A DNA stretch of 13,603 nucleotides from Pseudomonadota bacterium (GTDB lineage: Bacteria > Pseudomonadota > Alphaproteobacteria > Rhizobiales > Xanthobacteraceae): the NCBI GenBank assembly GCA_023387695.1, contig JAEWHT010000073.1, positions 1 through 13,603 of the forward strand. Direction: 5' to 3'. Shown here one piece after another: positions 1 to 7,326 of this stretch. The notes under the pieces are model-generated. The model had not been told where the DNA came from, did no database searches, and worked only from the letters and a program-made list of their open reading frames with translations. The number at the start of each line of letters is the position of its first letter. The stretch's first letter is position 1. A program made the translations under genes and the position numbers.

Positions 1-621
<621 letters not shown>

Positions 622-641
622 AGGCGGGCTCGCTCTCACCC

Positions 642-722
642 CGTCATTGCGAGCGTAGCGAAGCAATCCAGAATCCCACCGCGGATGCATTCCTGGATTG
701 CTTCGCGACGCTCGCAATGACG
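642..722. repeat. Palindromic intergenic repeat, family A, copy 1
   Basis: Two 30-base arms, 642-671 and 693-722, are inverted complements with one mismatch (29/30) around a 21-base loop. Each arm begins or ends GTCAT/ATGAC and borders the loop with ATCCAG/CTGGAT. Within each arm a 5-bp sub-stem is possible (ATTGC at 646-650 with GCAAT at 663-667). It fills most of the gap between the CoA-transferase and GST genes. It resembles REP/BIME-type elements and related copies lie at 5712-5799 and 11343-11429. The transcript could fold into a strong hairpin and end or stabilise the upstream mRNA, but it has no following T-run. Confidence 0.9.
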
Positions 723-768
723 ATCCCGGACTATGATCTCACGACCACATCCGCCGCTGCGAGGTCCC

Positions 769-1416
769 ATGCCGAACTATCGCCTGCACTACTTCCCGGA
801 ATCCGGCAACAGCTACAAGCTGGCGCTGATGCTGACGCTTTGCGGCGAAAAATTCGAGCCTGTCTGGACTGATTTCGGCGGCGGCGTCACGCGCACCGCG
901 GAGTGGCGCAAGACCGTCAACGAGATGGGCGAGATTCCCGTGCTCGAGGTCGACGGCGTGAAGATGACGCAGACGGCGCCCCTGCTGCTGAAGCTCGCGG
1001 AACAATACGGCCGCTTCGGCGCCGAGACGGAGGCCGAAAAGTTCGAGCTGCTGCGTTGGCTGTTCTGGGACAACCACAAGCTCACCGGCTACATGGCGAC
1101 TTATCGCTTCATGCGTGCCTTCGTGGAGAACAACGATCCGCAAGTGATGAAGCATTTCCGCCGGCGGCTTGAGGACTTCCTCGGCATTCTCGACGGGCAT
1201 CTCCAGCACAATGCGTTCGCGATCGGCAGCAGGCCGACAGTGGCCGACATCTCGATGATGGCCTATCTGCATTATCCCAGCGACGAGCACGGTTTTGATT
1301 TCGCGGCGAGCTATCCCGCCATCCACGCCTGGCTCGGCCGCATGGCCGCGCTGCCGGGCTGGAAGCCGGCCTATGAACTGCTGCCGGGCAAGCGGATGAC
1401 GAACTACGCGAAGTGA
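769..1416 (+). CDS. Glutathione S-transferase family protein
   Basis: A 215-residue cytosolic GST, the usual length for the family. The N-terminal thioredoxin-fold half starts with YRLHYFPESGNSYKLALML; GEIPVLEVDG supplies the cis-Pro that contacts glutathione, and MTQTAPLLLKLAEQYG is the following G-site turn and helix (the usual E-S pair is Q-T here). The all-helical C-terminal half contains the N-capping stretch PTVADISMMAYL. I chose ATG 769 because the GST fold begins immediately after it and GAGG lies just upstream (761-764); an in-frame ATG at 733 would add 12 residues with no fold homology and no ribosome binding site. GSTs conjugate or reduce electrophiles with glutathione; the substrate is unknown. 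The nearby CoA-transferase may share its pathway, but the repeat between them argues against tight coupling. The gene ends 3 bases from the stop of an oppositely oriented small gene. Confidence 0.92.
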   Translation: MPNYRLHYFPESGNSYKLALMLTLCGEKFEPVWTDFGGGVTRTAEWRKTVNEMGEIPVLEVDGVKMTQTAPLLLKLAEQYGRFGAETEAEKFELLRWLFWDNHKLTGYMATYRFMRAFVENNDPQVMKHFRRRLEDFLGILDGHLQHNAFAIGSRPTVADISMMAYLHYPSDEHGFDFAASYPAIHAWLGRMAALPGWKPAYELLPGKRMTNYAK

Positions 1417-1419
1417 GGC

Positions 1420-1584
1420 CTACCTCAGCGCCAGCCAGCCGAGCGTGAACAGGATGCCGCCGATGATGACGACGATCGCGACAGCGGAGGCGCTGACGCG
1501 GATGCTGCCGGCGACCTGTTTGGCTTCTTCATTCTGCGCGATCTCGCGATTGCGCTCCTTGTCGGCTTCGCTGGTATCCGTCAT
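1420..1584 (-). CDS. Small single-span membrane protein (54 aa), function unknown
   Basis: A short reading frame ATG 1584 to TAG 1420 on the minus strand, encoding 54 residues. The first 24 are hydrophilic and strongly charged (MTDTSEADKERNREIAQNEE), then about residues 31-50 form a hydrophobic helix (VSASAVAIVVIIGGILFTLG) ending WLALR. This looks like a small inner-membrane protein with its charged tail in the cytoplasm. I do not recognise a family. It begins 49 bases after the stop of the heme-motif gene on the same strand, so the two are probably co-transcribed, and it stops 3 bases from the end of the convergent GST gene. The ribosome binding site is weak (GGATGA just before the ATG). The clean charged-then-hydrophobic layout and the tight fit between neighbours are the reasons to believe it is real. 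Confidence 0.68.
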   Translation of the reverse strand: MTDTSEADKERNREIAQNEEAKQVAGSIRVSASAVAIVVIIGGILFTLGWLALR

Positions 1585-1633
1585 GGGTCATCCAAATCGC
1601 TTGCTGGCTGACGCATGACCCTGGGATCATGCG

Positions 1634-3169
1634 CTAACGCGTCTTGATGAAACACATGCCAATACGGCTCGAGGCGGCCGCAGCCTGACAGGTGAGACCT
1701 TTAGCACAGGTCCATGACGTAAAACTCTTATCCAGCGTTCCCGATCCCTCATTTTGCAGAGAACAATGCGCGCCCCAGCCATCCTGATATTCGGTGCCGG
1801 CGAGCTCGCGGCTGCCGCGGGTTTGCGGCCGGCTGGCAAATCCGCGTGAAAAATCAGGGCGTTTGCCGGCAGCGAACGCGGTCAGGATATCGCGGCGGCG
1901 GAGCTGATCACCGAAGAAGTGCGGCGAGGCCGGAACGATGGTGGCGTTCGACGCCTTGTCCGTCAGCCAGTCCACGCCCGGGAAATGGAAACCGCCGATG
2001 CCGCGGGTCTGGTGGCAACCAGAGCAGGTGACGTCGTTGAGGCGGCGCTGGAAGCCCGCGACCGAGCGGATGTTCTCCATATTGATGCCGCGCGCGGCCG
2101 CCTGCTTCAGCGCGCCGACGACGTCGTCATCGGTGAAGAGCGGATCGCTCCTACCGTCGCCTTTGCCTTCACCCTGCATCATCCCGAACTCCGGTTGCAA
2201 CGTTGAAGCGTCGAGGCCCGCAGGCGTCGGCGCCACCGCAGCCTTGGCGAGATACTGTTCCGGGATCAGCACCGTGCCGCGATCGAACTCGCGGAGATTC
2301 GCGGGCGTCAGCAACCACGCCTTGAAGCCGCGCCGGAGTGTATCGTCGGCGAGGATACGATCGCGGTCGATCTGGTTCTCCAGCGTCGATTCCACGAAGA
2401 CCTTCGTAGCCGGGTCGTATTTGAACACCTTGAGCAGATAATCGGAGCGGAAATCGTGCAGCGACGATTTGGGTGAGATCGAGATCTGGATGTTGGTCTC
2501 GATGCGATCGATCATCGCATCGTAGGGAACGGTGCGGCTGCCGATCAGCCCTTGCCAGTCGCCATTGCCAAGCCAGCGCCGAGCCACCTCGGCGCAGGTG
2601 ATGGGCTTGCCGTTCTGATCAAGCTGGTGCGCATCGCGCGCCTTCATCACGAGATTGAACGTCATCGGCAGGCGTGTCGGTGCACTACCTGTCTCGAACC
2701 GCGCCAGGCGATAGATCAGCCGGATCTCGCCGCAGGCCTCGTCCGAGACGTAGGCGCGGTCCATGCGGTTGACGATGCCGGCCAGCACGAAGCGCGTGTT
2801 GACGGATTTCAGATTGGCCCGATCGAACAGCTCGATGTCAAATCCCTCGCCTACTCCGATGCTCTCGCTTGGCGACGCGTGCTTGTGCTGCGCGATGTAG
2901 CGATCGAACTCCGCATCGATCGCCGGAGGAATGTCCTTGAGCTGCGGCAGCGATGCGAACAGTTGATCACTCGTCAACGGAAAATTCGCGTTCCGCTCAG
3001 GCTGCAACAAGCGTGAGATCGACAGCGCATCGCTCTGGTCGAGCTTCTTCAGGAGGTCCGGATCGGTGATCGCCGTGCCGCGTGCGAGCGGCGCGTTCTC
3101 TGCCGCGAACGACATGCCGCCGCCTGATAACACGACGACAGCAACGAGAATTCGCAACGCGCGGCTCAT
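1634..3169 (-). CDS. Secreted protein with a single heme-c (CXXCH) motif, function unknown
   Basis: A 511-residue protein starting with a signal peptide (MSRALRILVAVVVLSGGGMS, probable cleavage near residues 21-23), so it is exported to the periplasm. A c-type heme site C382-S-G-C-H386 sits in DVTCSGCHQTRGIGGFHFPG. The rest does not look like a standard small cytochrome c: residues 40-340 form a large domain containing CGEIRLIYRLARFETGSAPT and LPMTFNLVMKARD, and the last 45 residues carry four further cysteines that could form disulfides. I recall similar large unnamed CXXCH proteins but cannot name a family. A redox or heme-dependent periplasmic role is inference. An SD-like GGAGG stands only one base before the ATG, unusually close, so the start could be mis-set, although the signal peptide fits this start. 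The gene upstream (3263-4237) is separated by a terminator; the 54-aa membrane protein gene lies downstream. Confidence 0.8.
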   Translation of the reverse strand: MSRALRILVAVVVLSGGGMSFAAENAPLARGTAITDPDLLKKLDQSDALSISRLLQPERNANFPLTSDQLFASLPQLKDIPPAIDAEFDRYIAQHKHASPSESIGVGEGFDIELFDRANLKSVNTRFVLAGIVNRMDRAYVSDEACGEIRLIYRLARFETGSAPTRLPMTFNLVMKARDAHQLDQNGKPITCAEVARRWLGNGDWQGLIGSRTVPYDAMIDRIETNIQISISPKSSLHDFRSDYLLKVFKYDPATKVFVESTLENQIDRDRILADDTLRRGFKAWLLTPANLREFDRGTVLIPEQYLAKAAVAPTPAGLDASTLQPEFGMMQGEGKGDGRSDPLFTDDDVVGALKQAAARGINMENIRSVAGFQRRLNDVTCSGCHQTRGIGGFHFPGVDWLTDKASNATIVPASPHFFGDQLRRRDILTAFAAGKRPDFSRGFASRPQTRGSRELAGTEYQDGWGAHCSLQNEGSGTLDKSFTSWTCAKGLTCQAAAASSRIGMCFIKTR

Positions 3170-3207
3170 GCCTCCACTAACACCGCGCAGAGCCGCCTAT
3201 TCAAGCA

Positions 3208-3241
3208 AAAAGGCGCTTCACATCACAGTGAAGCGCCTTTT
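3208..3241 (-). terminator. Intrinsic terminator of the coiled-coil membrane protein gene
   Basis: A perfect 14-bp stem (3208-3221 with 3228-3241) with a 6-base loop. Read on the minus strand the GC-rich stem AGGCGCTTCAC is followed by TTTTT, the classic Rho-independent layout. It lies 22 bases beyond the stop of the 3263-4237 gene and before the start of the heme-motif gene at 3169, so the latter should have its own promoter in the short interval 3170-3207 or depend on read-through. Confidence 0.88.
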
Positions 3242-3262
3242 CGAAAGTCAGATATCGATCGC

Positions 3263-4237
3263 TTAGCGCGCGACGATCAGGCCCTTGGCGGTAACGACCA
3301 CCCAGCGGCCGTCCTGGCGACGGATCGCATCGACGCGACCGAGACCGGGGATGGGATCGCCGGCGTAGACCTCGTAGAGGCCATTCCGGCCTTCGATCAG
3401 CGCGCCACCATTGGCGACGTCACGCAACCTCCAACCCTCGACCGTCGGCAGGCGGCCGACTTCAGTCTTGGGCGCGGCCGGCACGGGCGCCGGCGCAGCA
3501 GCAGCGGCCGTTGCGACCTGGGTCGGAGCCGGCGCTGCGATCGTGCCGGTGGTCTCCTTCGCGGGCGGCGTGGCGCGGAGCTTGTCGACGGTCTCGGACA
3601 GCTTTGCGAGCTTGGCCATCGGTTCGGCCTGCGCCTTCTCAAGCTTGTCGAGACGGTCATTGGTTCGGTTGATCTGGCTGAGGCCATTCTTCGAGCTGTG
3701 CTCGACATTGGCCTTGAGCGCGACGATGTCGGCATCGATCCGGGAGACCGATGCATCCAGCCCGCTGGTATCGGCGACCTGTGCCGGCGCGGGGCTGACG
3801 AAATGCATCATGCCGGCGGTCGCGAGCGCGCCGCTGACGGCGCCGACGCAAGCCGCGATCGCCACGACAGCGGCCATCGCCGACATGCGGCGCTTGCTGC
3901 CGGTGTCACGCACCTCGTCCGCCTTCACATGCGGGGCGAACTCTTCGCGGTCCCAGGACCTCGCCGAGGGTGCCATCACGATGAGCTTGCCGGGCTTCGT
4001 CTCGGATTTGGGTTCCGGCTTGATCTCGGCCTGCGGTGCGGTGGTGATCTTAGGGACCTCGATCCTTGAGACCTCCATCTTGGGCGGCTCGACCTGCGGA
4101 GCATCCGCCTTGGGCGGAGCCTCGTGGTCGGGGGCGATCGAGGGGGCGTCGATGCCGGCCGCAGCCTCGACGGCCTGCGGCGCGGTACCTGCGGCGGCAC
4201 TGTCCTGGCTGGCCAGGTCGGGCATGGATTCGCTCAC
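3263..4237 (-). CDS. Single-pass membrane protein with coiled coil and conserved C-terminal domain, function unknown
   Basis: 324 residues from GTG 4237, chosen because GGAG lies about 10 bases upstream; an ATG four codons later is the alternative. Residues 1-115 are a disordered Ala/Pro/Lys/Glu-rich cytoplasmic region (many PPK, VPK, KPE units). KRR at 116-118 precedes a transmembrane helix at about 119-146, giving an N-in topology. Residues 158-222 read as a coiled coil (LDASVSRIDADIVALKANVE, then RLDKLEKAQ), followed by an Ala/Pro linker to 262. The last 60 residues form a compact beta-rich domain with GWRLRDVANGGALIEGRNGL and RVDAIRRQDGRWVVVT; the layout recalls the periplasmic domains of secretion or pilus assembly factors, but I cannot assign a family. 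It probably works at the inner membrane as a periplasmic scaffold. It is followed by a strong terminator, so it is likely monocistronic, and is divergent from the cNMP-domain gene. Confidence 0.82.
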   Translation of the reverse strand: MSESMPDLASQDSAAAGTAPQAVEAAAGIDAPSIAPDHEAPPKADAPQVEPPKMEVSRIEVPKITTAPQAEIKPEPKSETKPGKLIVMAPSARSWDREEFAPHVKADEVRDTGSKRRMSAMAAVVAIAACVGAVSGALATAGMMHFVSPAPAQVADTSGLDASVSRIDADIVALKANVEHSSKNGLSQINRTNDRLDKLEKAQAEPMAKLAKLSETVDKLRATPPAKETTGTIAAPAPTQVATAAAAAPAPVPAAPKTEVGRLPTVEGWRLRDVANGGALIEGRNGLYEVYAGDPIPGLGRVDAIRRQDGRWVVVTAKGLIVAR

Positions 4238-4507
4238 GGCTCAAATACTCCAGTCTGGGTTGACCTTTTGGTAACTTTCATTGCTTGCGAATTCCTTACC
4301 TCGGGACCCGCTTACCGAAATTTTAGGAACTCGTCCGAGGCCGAATTGGGTCGGGAAAGTGAAACCGGCGTGGCGGCGTGCAACAAATTGTCAGCCGATG
4401 CTGCCCTGCAGCAGGGTGCCGGATTGAGCCGAAGGGGTGATTTGCCCGTCACAGTTCCGCGGCTAACATGGATCGTCCCGTCAGCCAGAAGGCGTTTGGG
4501 TGGTGTC
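4238..4507. promoter_or_regulatory. Divergent intergenic region with presumed promoters
   Basis: 270 bases between the starts of the coiled-coil membrane protein (-) and the cNMP-domain gene (+). The left 90 bases are clearly more A+T rich than the surroundings (for example TTGACCTTTTGGTAACTTTC at 4260-4279), as expected for promoters, but I cannot fix a convincing -35/-10 pair. A short palindrome CCCTGCAGCAGGG sits at 4404-4416 and might be an operator; with a single central base it cannot be a hairpin. I found no small gene with a credible start here. Confidence 0.4.
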
Positions 4508-4879
4508 ATGACGATTGAGAAATGCATCAACGCGTTTGGCGTCGATGACGTCATCTTCGAGGAAGGCTCGACCGGCCGCGAACTGTTCGTCGTGCTCGAC
4601 GGCGAGGTCGAGATCGCCAAGCTCGACGGCGCGCGCAAGACCAGCATCATCAAGCTCGGCAAGGGCGAGTTCTTCGGCGAGATGGCCGTGATCGACGGCT
4701 CGGCCCGTTCTGCGACCGCGATCGCATCGGCACCGAACACGAAGGTGATGCGGATCAACCACGCGCGCTTCGTCTATCTCGTCAGCCAGCAGCCGGCGTT
4801 CGCGCTGATGGTGATGGACGCGCTCTCAAAGCGCCTGCGCGCCTCCAACGCCGTCACCTACCGGGCGGCGCAATCATGA
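4508..4879 (+). CDS. Stand-alone cyclic nucleotide-binding domain protein
   Basis: A 123-residue protein consisting of a single CRP-type cyclic-nucleotide-binding beta-roll with its C-terminal helix. Recognisable elements are VIFEEGSTGRELFVVLDGEV (residues 15-34) and the phosphate-binding cassette KGEFFGEMAVIDGSARSATA, where G57-E58 and R67-S68 match the ribose- and phosphate-contacting Glu and Arg-Ser of CRP. The protein stops after the helix (MVMDALSKRLRA); there is no helix-turn-helix, kinase or channel domain, so it should act by binding another protein rather than DNA. Start ATG 4508 places the fold directly after the start; the frame is open further upstream but without homology. Its TGA overlaps the ATG of the metallo-beta-lactamase gene (ATGA), which makes that enzyme the obvious partner. 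Whether the ligand is cAMP, cGMP or none is not known. Confidence 0.88.
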   Translation: MTIEKCINAFGVDDVIFEEGSTGRELFVVLDGEVEIAKLDGARKTSIIKLGKGEFFGEMAVIDGSARSATAIASAPNTKVMRINHARFVYLVSQQPAFALMVMDALSKRLRASNAVTYRAAQS

Positions 4880-5688
4880 GCGAGCGGAAACCGACTGCAT
4901 TCCCGATCCTGATGAAGAACGACATCTGCTCGCTGATCCAGGCGACCGATGACGTCTATCAGATCCGCTTCTCCAATCGCGCGGCGAACACCTATCTGGT
5001 ACGCGGTTCGGCGCGTACCATCCTGATCGATGTCGGCCTGTCCTCGAACTTTGCCGCGATGGCAGAATGCCTGACCTTTGTCGGCTGCCCGCCCGAAAAG
5101 ATCGACATGGTGGTGCTGAGCCACGAGCACCTCGACCATATCGGCGCGGCCTGGCACTTCAACGAACGCCGCACCTATGTCGCCGCGCATCGGCTCGCCG
5201 CCAACAAGATCATGCTGCGCGACGATTTCTCGATGCTGCGCAAAATGTTCAACGAGCCGAACGTGCCGATCAACATCGACATCTGGCTCGAGGAAGGCAA
5301 TCTGATCGACCTCGGCAATTTCCGCCTCAACGTGATGTATACGCCGGGCCACACCTCCGCCTGCATCACGCTGTTCGACCAGGACAAGGGCCTGTTGTTC
5401 GCCGCCGACACATTGATGCCCGGCGGCGTGATGGGCGGCGTGTTCGGCTCGGGCAGCATCTCCGACTACATCCAGTCGCTGGAGCGCATCAAGGGGCTGA
5501 ACACGAAGATCCTGCTGTCCGGACACGGACGGCTGTCGGACACGCCGCAGGACGACGTCCGAACTGCGATTGCGCGGTCGCATGGCCTGCTGGAGGACAC
5601 CGCGCAATTGTTCGACGCACTCGACGCGCGCTCGAACTTCGAACCGATCATGCAGTCCGTGCGGGATCTCAACAAGCTGGATGATTGA
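4876..5688 (+). CDS. MBL-fold metallo-hydrolase coupled to the cNMP-domain gene
   Basis: A 270-residue metallo-beta-lactamase-superfamily hydrolase, probably cytoplasmic (no signal peptide). The dinuclear metal site is complete: S82-H83-E-H85-L-D87-H88 (the HxHxDH motif), H159 in YTPGHTSA, D178 in FAADTL and H217 in LLSGHGR. This is the glyoxalase II/RNase Z-like pattern, which cleaves thioesters, phosphodiesters, lactones or similar bonds through a metal-bound hydroxide; the substrate cannot be told from sequence. The C-terminal 50 residues are helical (DVRTAIARSHGLLEDTAQLF) and may form the substrate lid. The start codon overlaps the stop of the upstream cyclic-nucleotide-binding gene in an ATGA, so translation is coupled and amounts of the two proteins are probably matched. 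A family A palindrome follows the stop. Confidence 0.9.
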   Translation: MSERKPTAFPILMKNDICSLIQATDDVYQIRFSNRAANTYLVRGSARTILIDVGLSSNFAAMAECLTFVGCPPEKIDMVVLSHEHLDHIGAAWHFNERRTYVAAHRLAANKIMLRDDFSMLRKMFNEPNVPINIDIWLEEGNLIDLGNFRLNVMYTPGHTSACITLFDQDKGLLFAADTLMPGGVMGGVFGSGSISDYIQSLERIKGLNTKILLSGHGRLSDTPQDDVRTAIARSHGLLEDTAQLFDALDARSNFEPIMQSVRDLNKLDD

Positions 5689-5711
5689 GGACGCGAGCAC
5701 ATCAGCCAGCC

Positions 5712-5799
5712 CCGTCATTGCGAGGAGCGAAGCGACGAAGCAATCCAGACTGCCTCCACGGAGAGACGCTGGATTGCTTCGCTGCGCTCGCAATGACGG
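5712..5799. repeat. Palindromic intergenic repeat, family A, copy 2
   Basis: Left arm 5713-5748 (36 bases) pairs with right arm 5769-5798 (30 bases), plus one further outer pair at 5712/5799. The left arm carries a 6-base insertion relative to the right. The loop ACTGCCTCCACGGAG is nearly the same as in copy 3 (one substitution over its first 15 bases) and unlike copy 1, so copies 2 and 3 are closer relatives. It lies between the convergent MBL and TPM-domain genes, where its hairpin could serve both transcripts. Confidence 0.9.
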
Positions 5800-5815
5800 C
5801 GGATAGAGCTGTGGG

Positions 5816-6313
5816 CTACATCACCAGCGGCGCATCCGGTAGCTCATTCGGATGCGGACCGCGCGGTGGGAAGTGCCTTGCCAACTCCCTCGACACCGCG
5901 GCGATGCCATCGATCACACCGCGCTCAAACAGGCCTGACCGGAACTGGACCTCCATCGCACGGCAGATCGCCTCCCAACCGGAGGCACCAACCTTCGCGT
6001 CAATACCGCGATCGGCGATGATCTCGACGTCGCGGTCAGCGAGCAGCAGGTAGATCAGCACGCCGTTATTGTGCGCGGTATCCCAGATCCGCAAATGCGA
6101 GAACAGATCGAGCGCGCGCGCGCGAGCGTGCTGATGGCTGAACAACGGACGGCCGTCGAGCGCACCTTCGACGACAAAGCGGACCTGGCCAGAATGCGTC
6201 GTTTCGCTTTGCTTGATCGCCTGTTCGATGCGGTCGAGCACGTCTTGCGGAAACACCTGTTTCGCCCGCCAATGGTGCTGGAGAAGATGCCTGGTGATAC
6301 GCCCAATGCCCAT
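5816..6313 (-). CDS. TPM-domain protein (second TPM gene of the LemA operon)
   Basis: 165 residues. A short TPM (TLP18.3/Psb32/MOLO-1) domain: SGQVRFVVEGALDG (41-54), RARALDLFSHLRIWDTAHNN (64-83), GVLIYLLLADRDVEIIADRG (84-103) and SGWEAICRAMEVQFRSG (111-127), which follow the family's order of strand, helix, N-G-V-L-I strand and helix. There is no signal peptide and no clear membrane helix, so it may be cytoplasmic, unlike its neighbour. I set the start at ATG 6313 because the domain begins soon after it and it lies 2 bases beyond the stop of the upstream TPM gene; the frame extends 40 codons further upstream but only as the complement of that gene's Gly/Ser-rich tail. The biochemical role of such proteins is unclear; phosphatase activity is reported for a plant member. 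It is the last gene of the lemA-TPM-TPM operon and ends near a repeat. Confidence 0.84.
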   Translation of the reverse strand: MGIGRITRHLLQHHWRAKQVFPQDVLDRIEQAIKQSETTHSGQVRFVVEGALDGRPLFSHQHARARALDLFSHLRIWDTAHNNGVLIYLLLADRDVEIIADRGIDAKVGASGWEAICRAMEVQFRSGLFERGVIDGIAAVSRELARHFPPRGPHPNELPDAPLVM

Positions 6314-6315
6314 GA

Positions 6316-7194
6316 CTACCAGCTCCCCGAGGCGCCACCGCCACCAAAGCTGCCGCCGCCTCCGCTGAAACTGCCGCTGTCGCTGGATGACGATCCGCTG
6401 CTCCAGCCGCCGGACGAGGAACCGCTCGACCACGAGCCGCCGCGCGACGACCCGGTCGATGCCGGAAACAGATCGGCGATGAAGGACAGAACAAAGCCGA
6501 TGATCCCCGCGAGCAAGGCCAACGCGCCGGATCCGATGATAAGCAGCGCCAGGAGACCAACCACGCTGCCGGTCGCGACCGAGCCCAGCAACCGCCCGAG
6601 CAGCGAGCGCAGGAAGCCGCCGACGACGAGGGAGGCAAACAGCACGACTGGGACGGCCGGCCCGATATCATCCAGATTGGCAAAATTCACGCTGCGTGAA
6701 GGCGCCGGCAACGGCTCTCCGTCGACCACGCGCATCATCCGCTCGGCACCGGCCGAGATACCGCCGGCGAAATCACCCTCCCTGAATTTCGGCGTGATGA
6801 CCTCGTCGATGATCCGGCGCGACGTCACGTCGGTCAGCGCGCCTTCGAGGCCGTAGCCGACCTCAATTCGCAGATGCCGGTCGTTCTTGGCGACGACGAG
6901 GATCGCACCGTCGTCGACCTTCTTGCGGCCGATCTTCCAGGCTTCGGCAACACGGATCGAGAACTGCTCGATCGTCTCCGGGTCTGTCGTCGGCACGATC
7001 AGCACGGCGATCTGACTGCCCTTGCGCGTCTCGAAATCGCTGAGCTTCTGCGATAGCGCGGCGATATCGCCGCTCGACAGCGTACCGGTCCGGTCGACCA
7101 CGCGGCCGGTGAGCTGCGGCACCGCGACGTCCGCCGCGGCGGGGACCACGAAGCCGAAGAAGAGCGCGACAACGAGCCACACACTCAGGGTCAT
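6316..7194 (-). CDS. TPM-domain membrane protein (YgcG/Psb32-like) with Gly/Ser-rich tail
   Basis: 292 residues if started at ATG 7194. A hydrophobic N-terminus (LVVALFFGFVVPAAADV) looks like a signal peptide cut after AAA-D, but it lacks the usual Arg/Lys at the front. Residues 27-158 form a TPM domain (LTGRVVDRTGTLSSGDIAAL, KGSQIAVLIVPTT, VDDGAILVVAKNDRHLRIEV, VGYGLEGALTD). Two or three membrane helices follow (about 181-198 and 208-240), then a low-complexity Gly/Ser tail (248-292) ending GGGGSFGGGGASGSW, typical of this family. It should be an inner-membrane protein with a periplasmic TPM domain, presumably working with LemA. The start is uncertain: a repeat element ends exactly at this ATG and leaves no ribosome binding site, while an in-frame ATG at 7311, 15 bases past the lemA stop, reads through the repeat without a stop and adds 39 residues. 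Confidence 0.86.
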   Translation of the reverse strand: MTLSVWLVVALFFGFVVPAAADVAVPQLTGRVVDRTGTLSSGDIAALSQKLSDFETRKGSQIAVLIVPTTDPETIEQFSIRVAEAWKIGRKKVDDGAILVVAKNDRHLRIEVGYGLEGALTDVTSRRIIDEVITPKFREGDFAGGISAGAERMMRVVDGEPLPAPSRSVNFANLDDIGPAVPVVLFASLVVGGFLRSLLGRLLGSVATGSVVGLLALLIIGSGALALLAGIIGFVLSFIADLFPASTGSSRGGSWSSGSSSGGWSSGSSSSDSGSFSGGGGSFGGGGASGSW

Positions 7195-7290
7195 CGCCCG
7201 GCTTGACCGGACGATCCAGTATTCCAGAGACGCCAGCGGATCACGGAGAAGCTGCGGCGTACTGGATTCCCCGCTTTCGCGGGGAATGAC
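7190..7290. repeat. Palindromic repeat, family B, inserted at the 5' end of the TPM gene
   Basis: A 101-base element with the layout GTCAT (7190-7194), hairpin (CGCCCGG/CCGGACG, one mismatch, 7195-7213), ATCCAGTA (7214-7221), a 38-base centre, TACTGGAT (7260-7267), hairpin (ATTCCCCGC/GCGGGGAAT, 9 bp perfect, 7266-7287), ATGAC (7286-7290). The outer GTCAT/ATGAC and the inner ATCCAGTA/TACTGGAT are inverted repeats. It lies between lemA and the TPM gene and its left end contains the presumed TPM start codon. Confidence 0.8.
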
Positions 7291-7326
7291 AGCAGTGGGT
7301 GGGGCGCGCATCGGAGCCGAACGCGC

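Noticed and set aside
4404..4416. CCCTGCAGCAGGG palindrome as a hairpin or terminator
   Set aside because: Its centre is a single base, so it cannot fold; as an operator it is only a guess, and such short palindromes are common in GC-rich DNA.
4124..4507. A longer version of the cNMP-domain protein starting at 4124
   Set aside because: The extension overlaps the opposite-strand membrane protein gene and the A+T-rich intergenic region, and shows no fold similarity; the domain starts at ATG 4508.
4858..5793. A 311-codon minus-strand open frame over the MBL gene
   Set aside because: Antisense to an MBL enzyme with all metal ligands in place; its N-terminus (RAQRSNPASLRGGSLDCF) is translated repeat copy 2.
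7190..7290. Family B element as a CRISPR unit or attachment site
   Set aside because: Only one copy is present, with no spacer periodicity, no cas genes, and no integrase or tRNA nearby.
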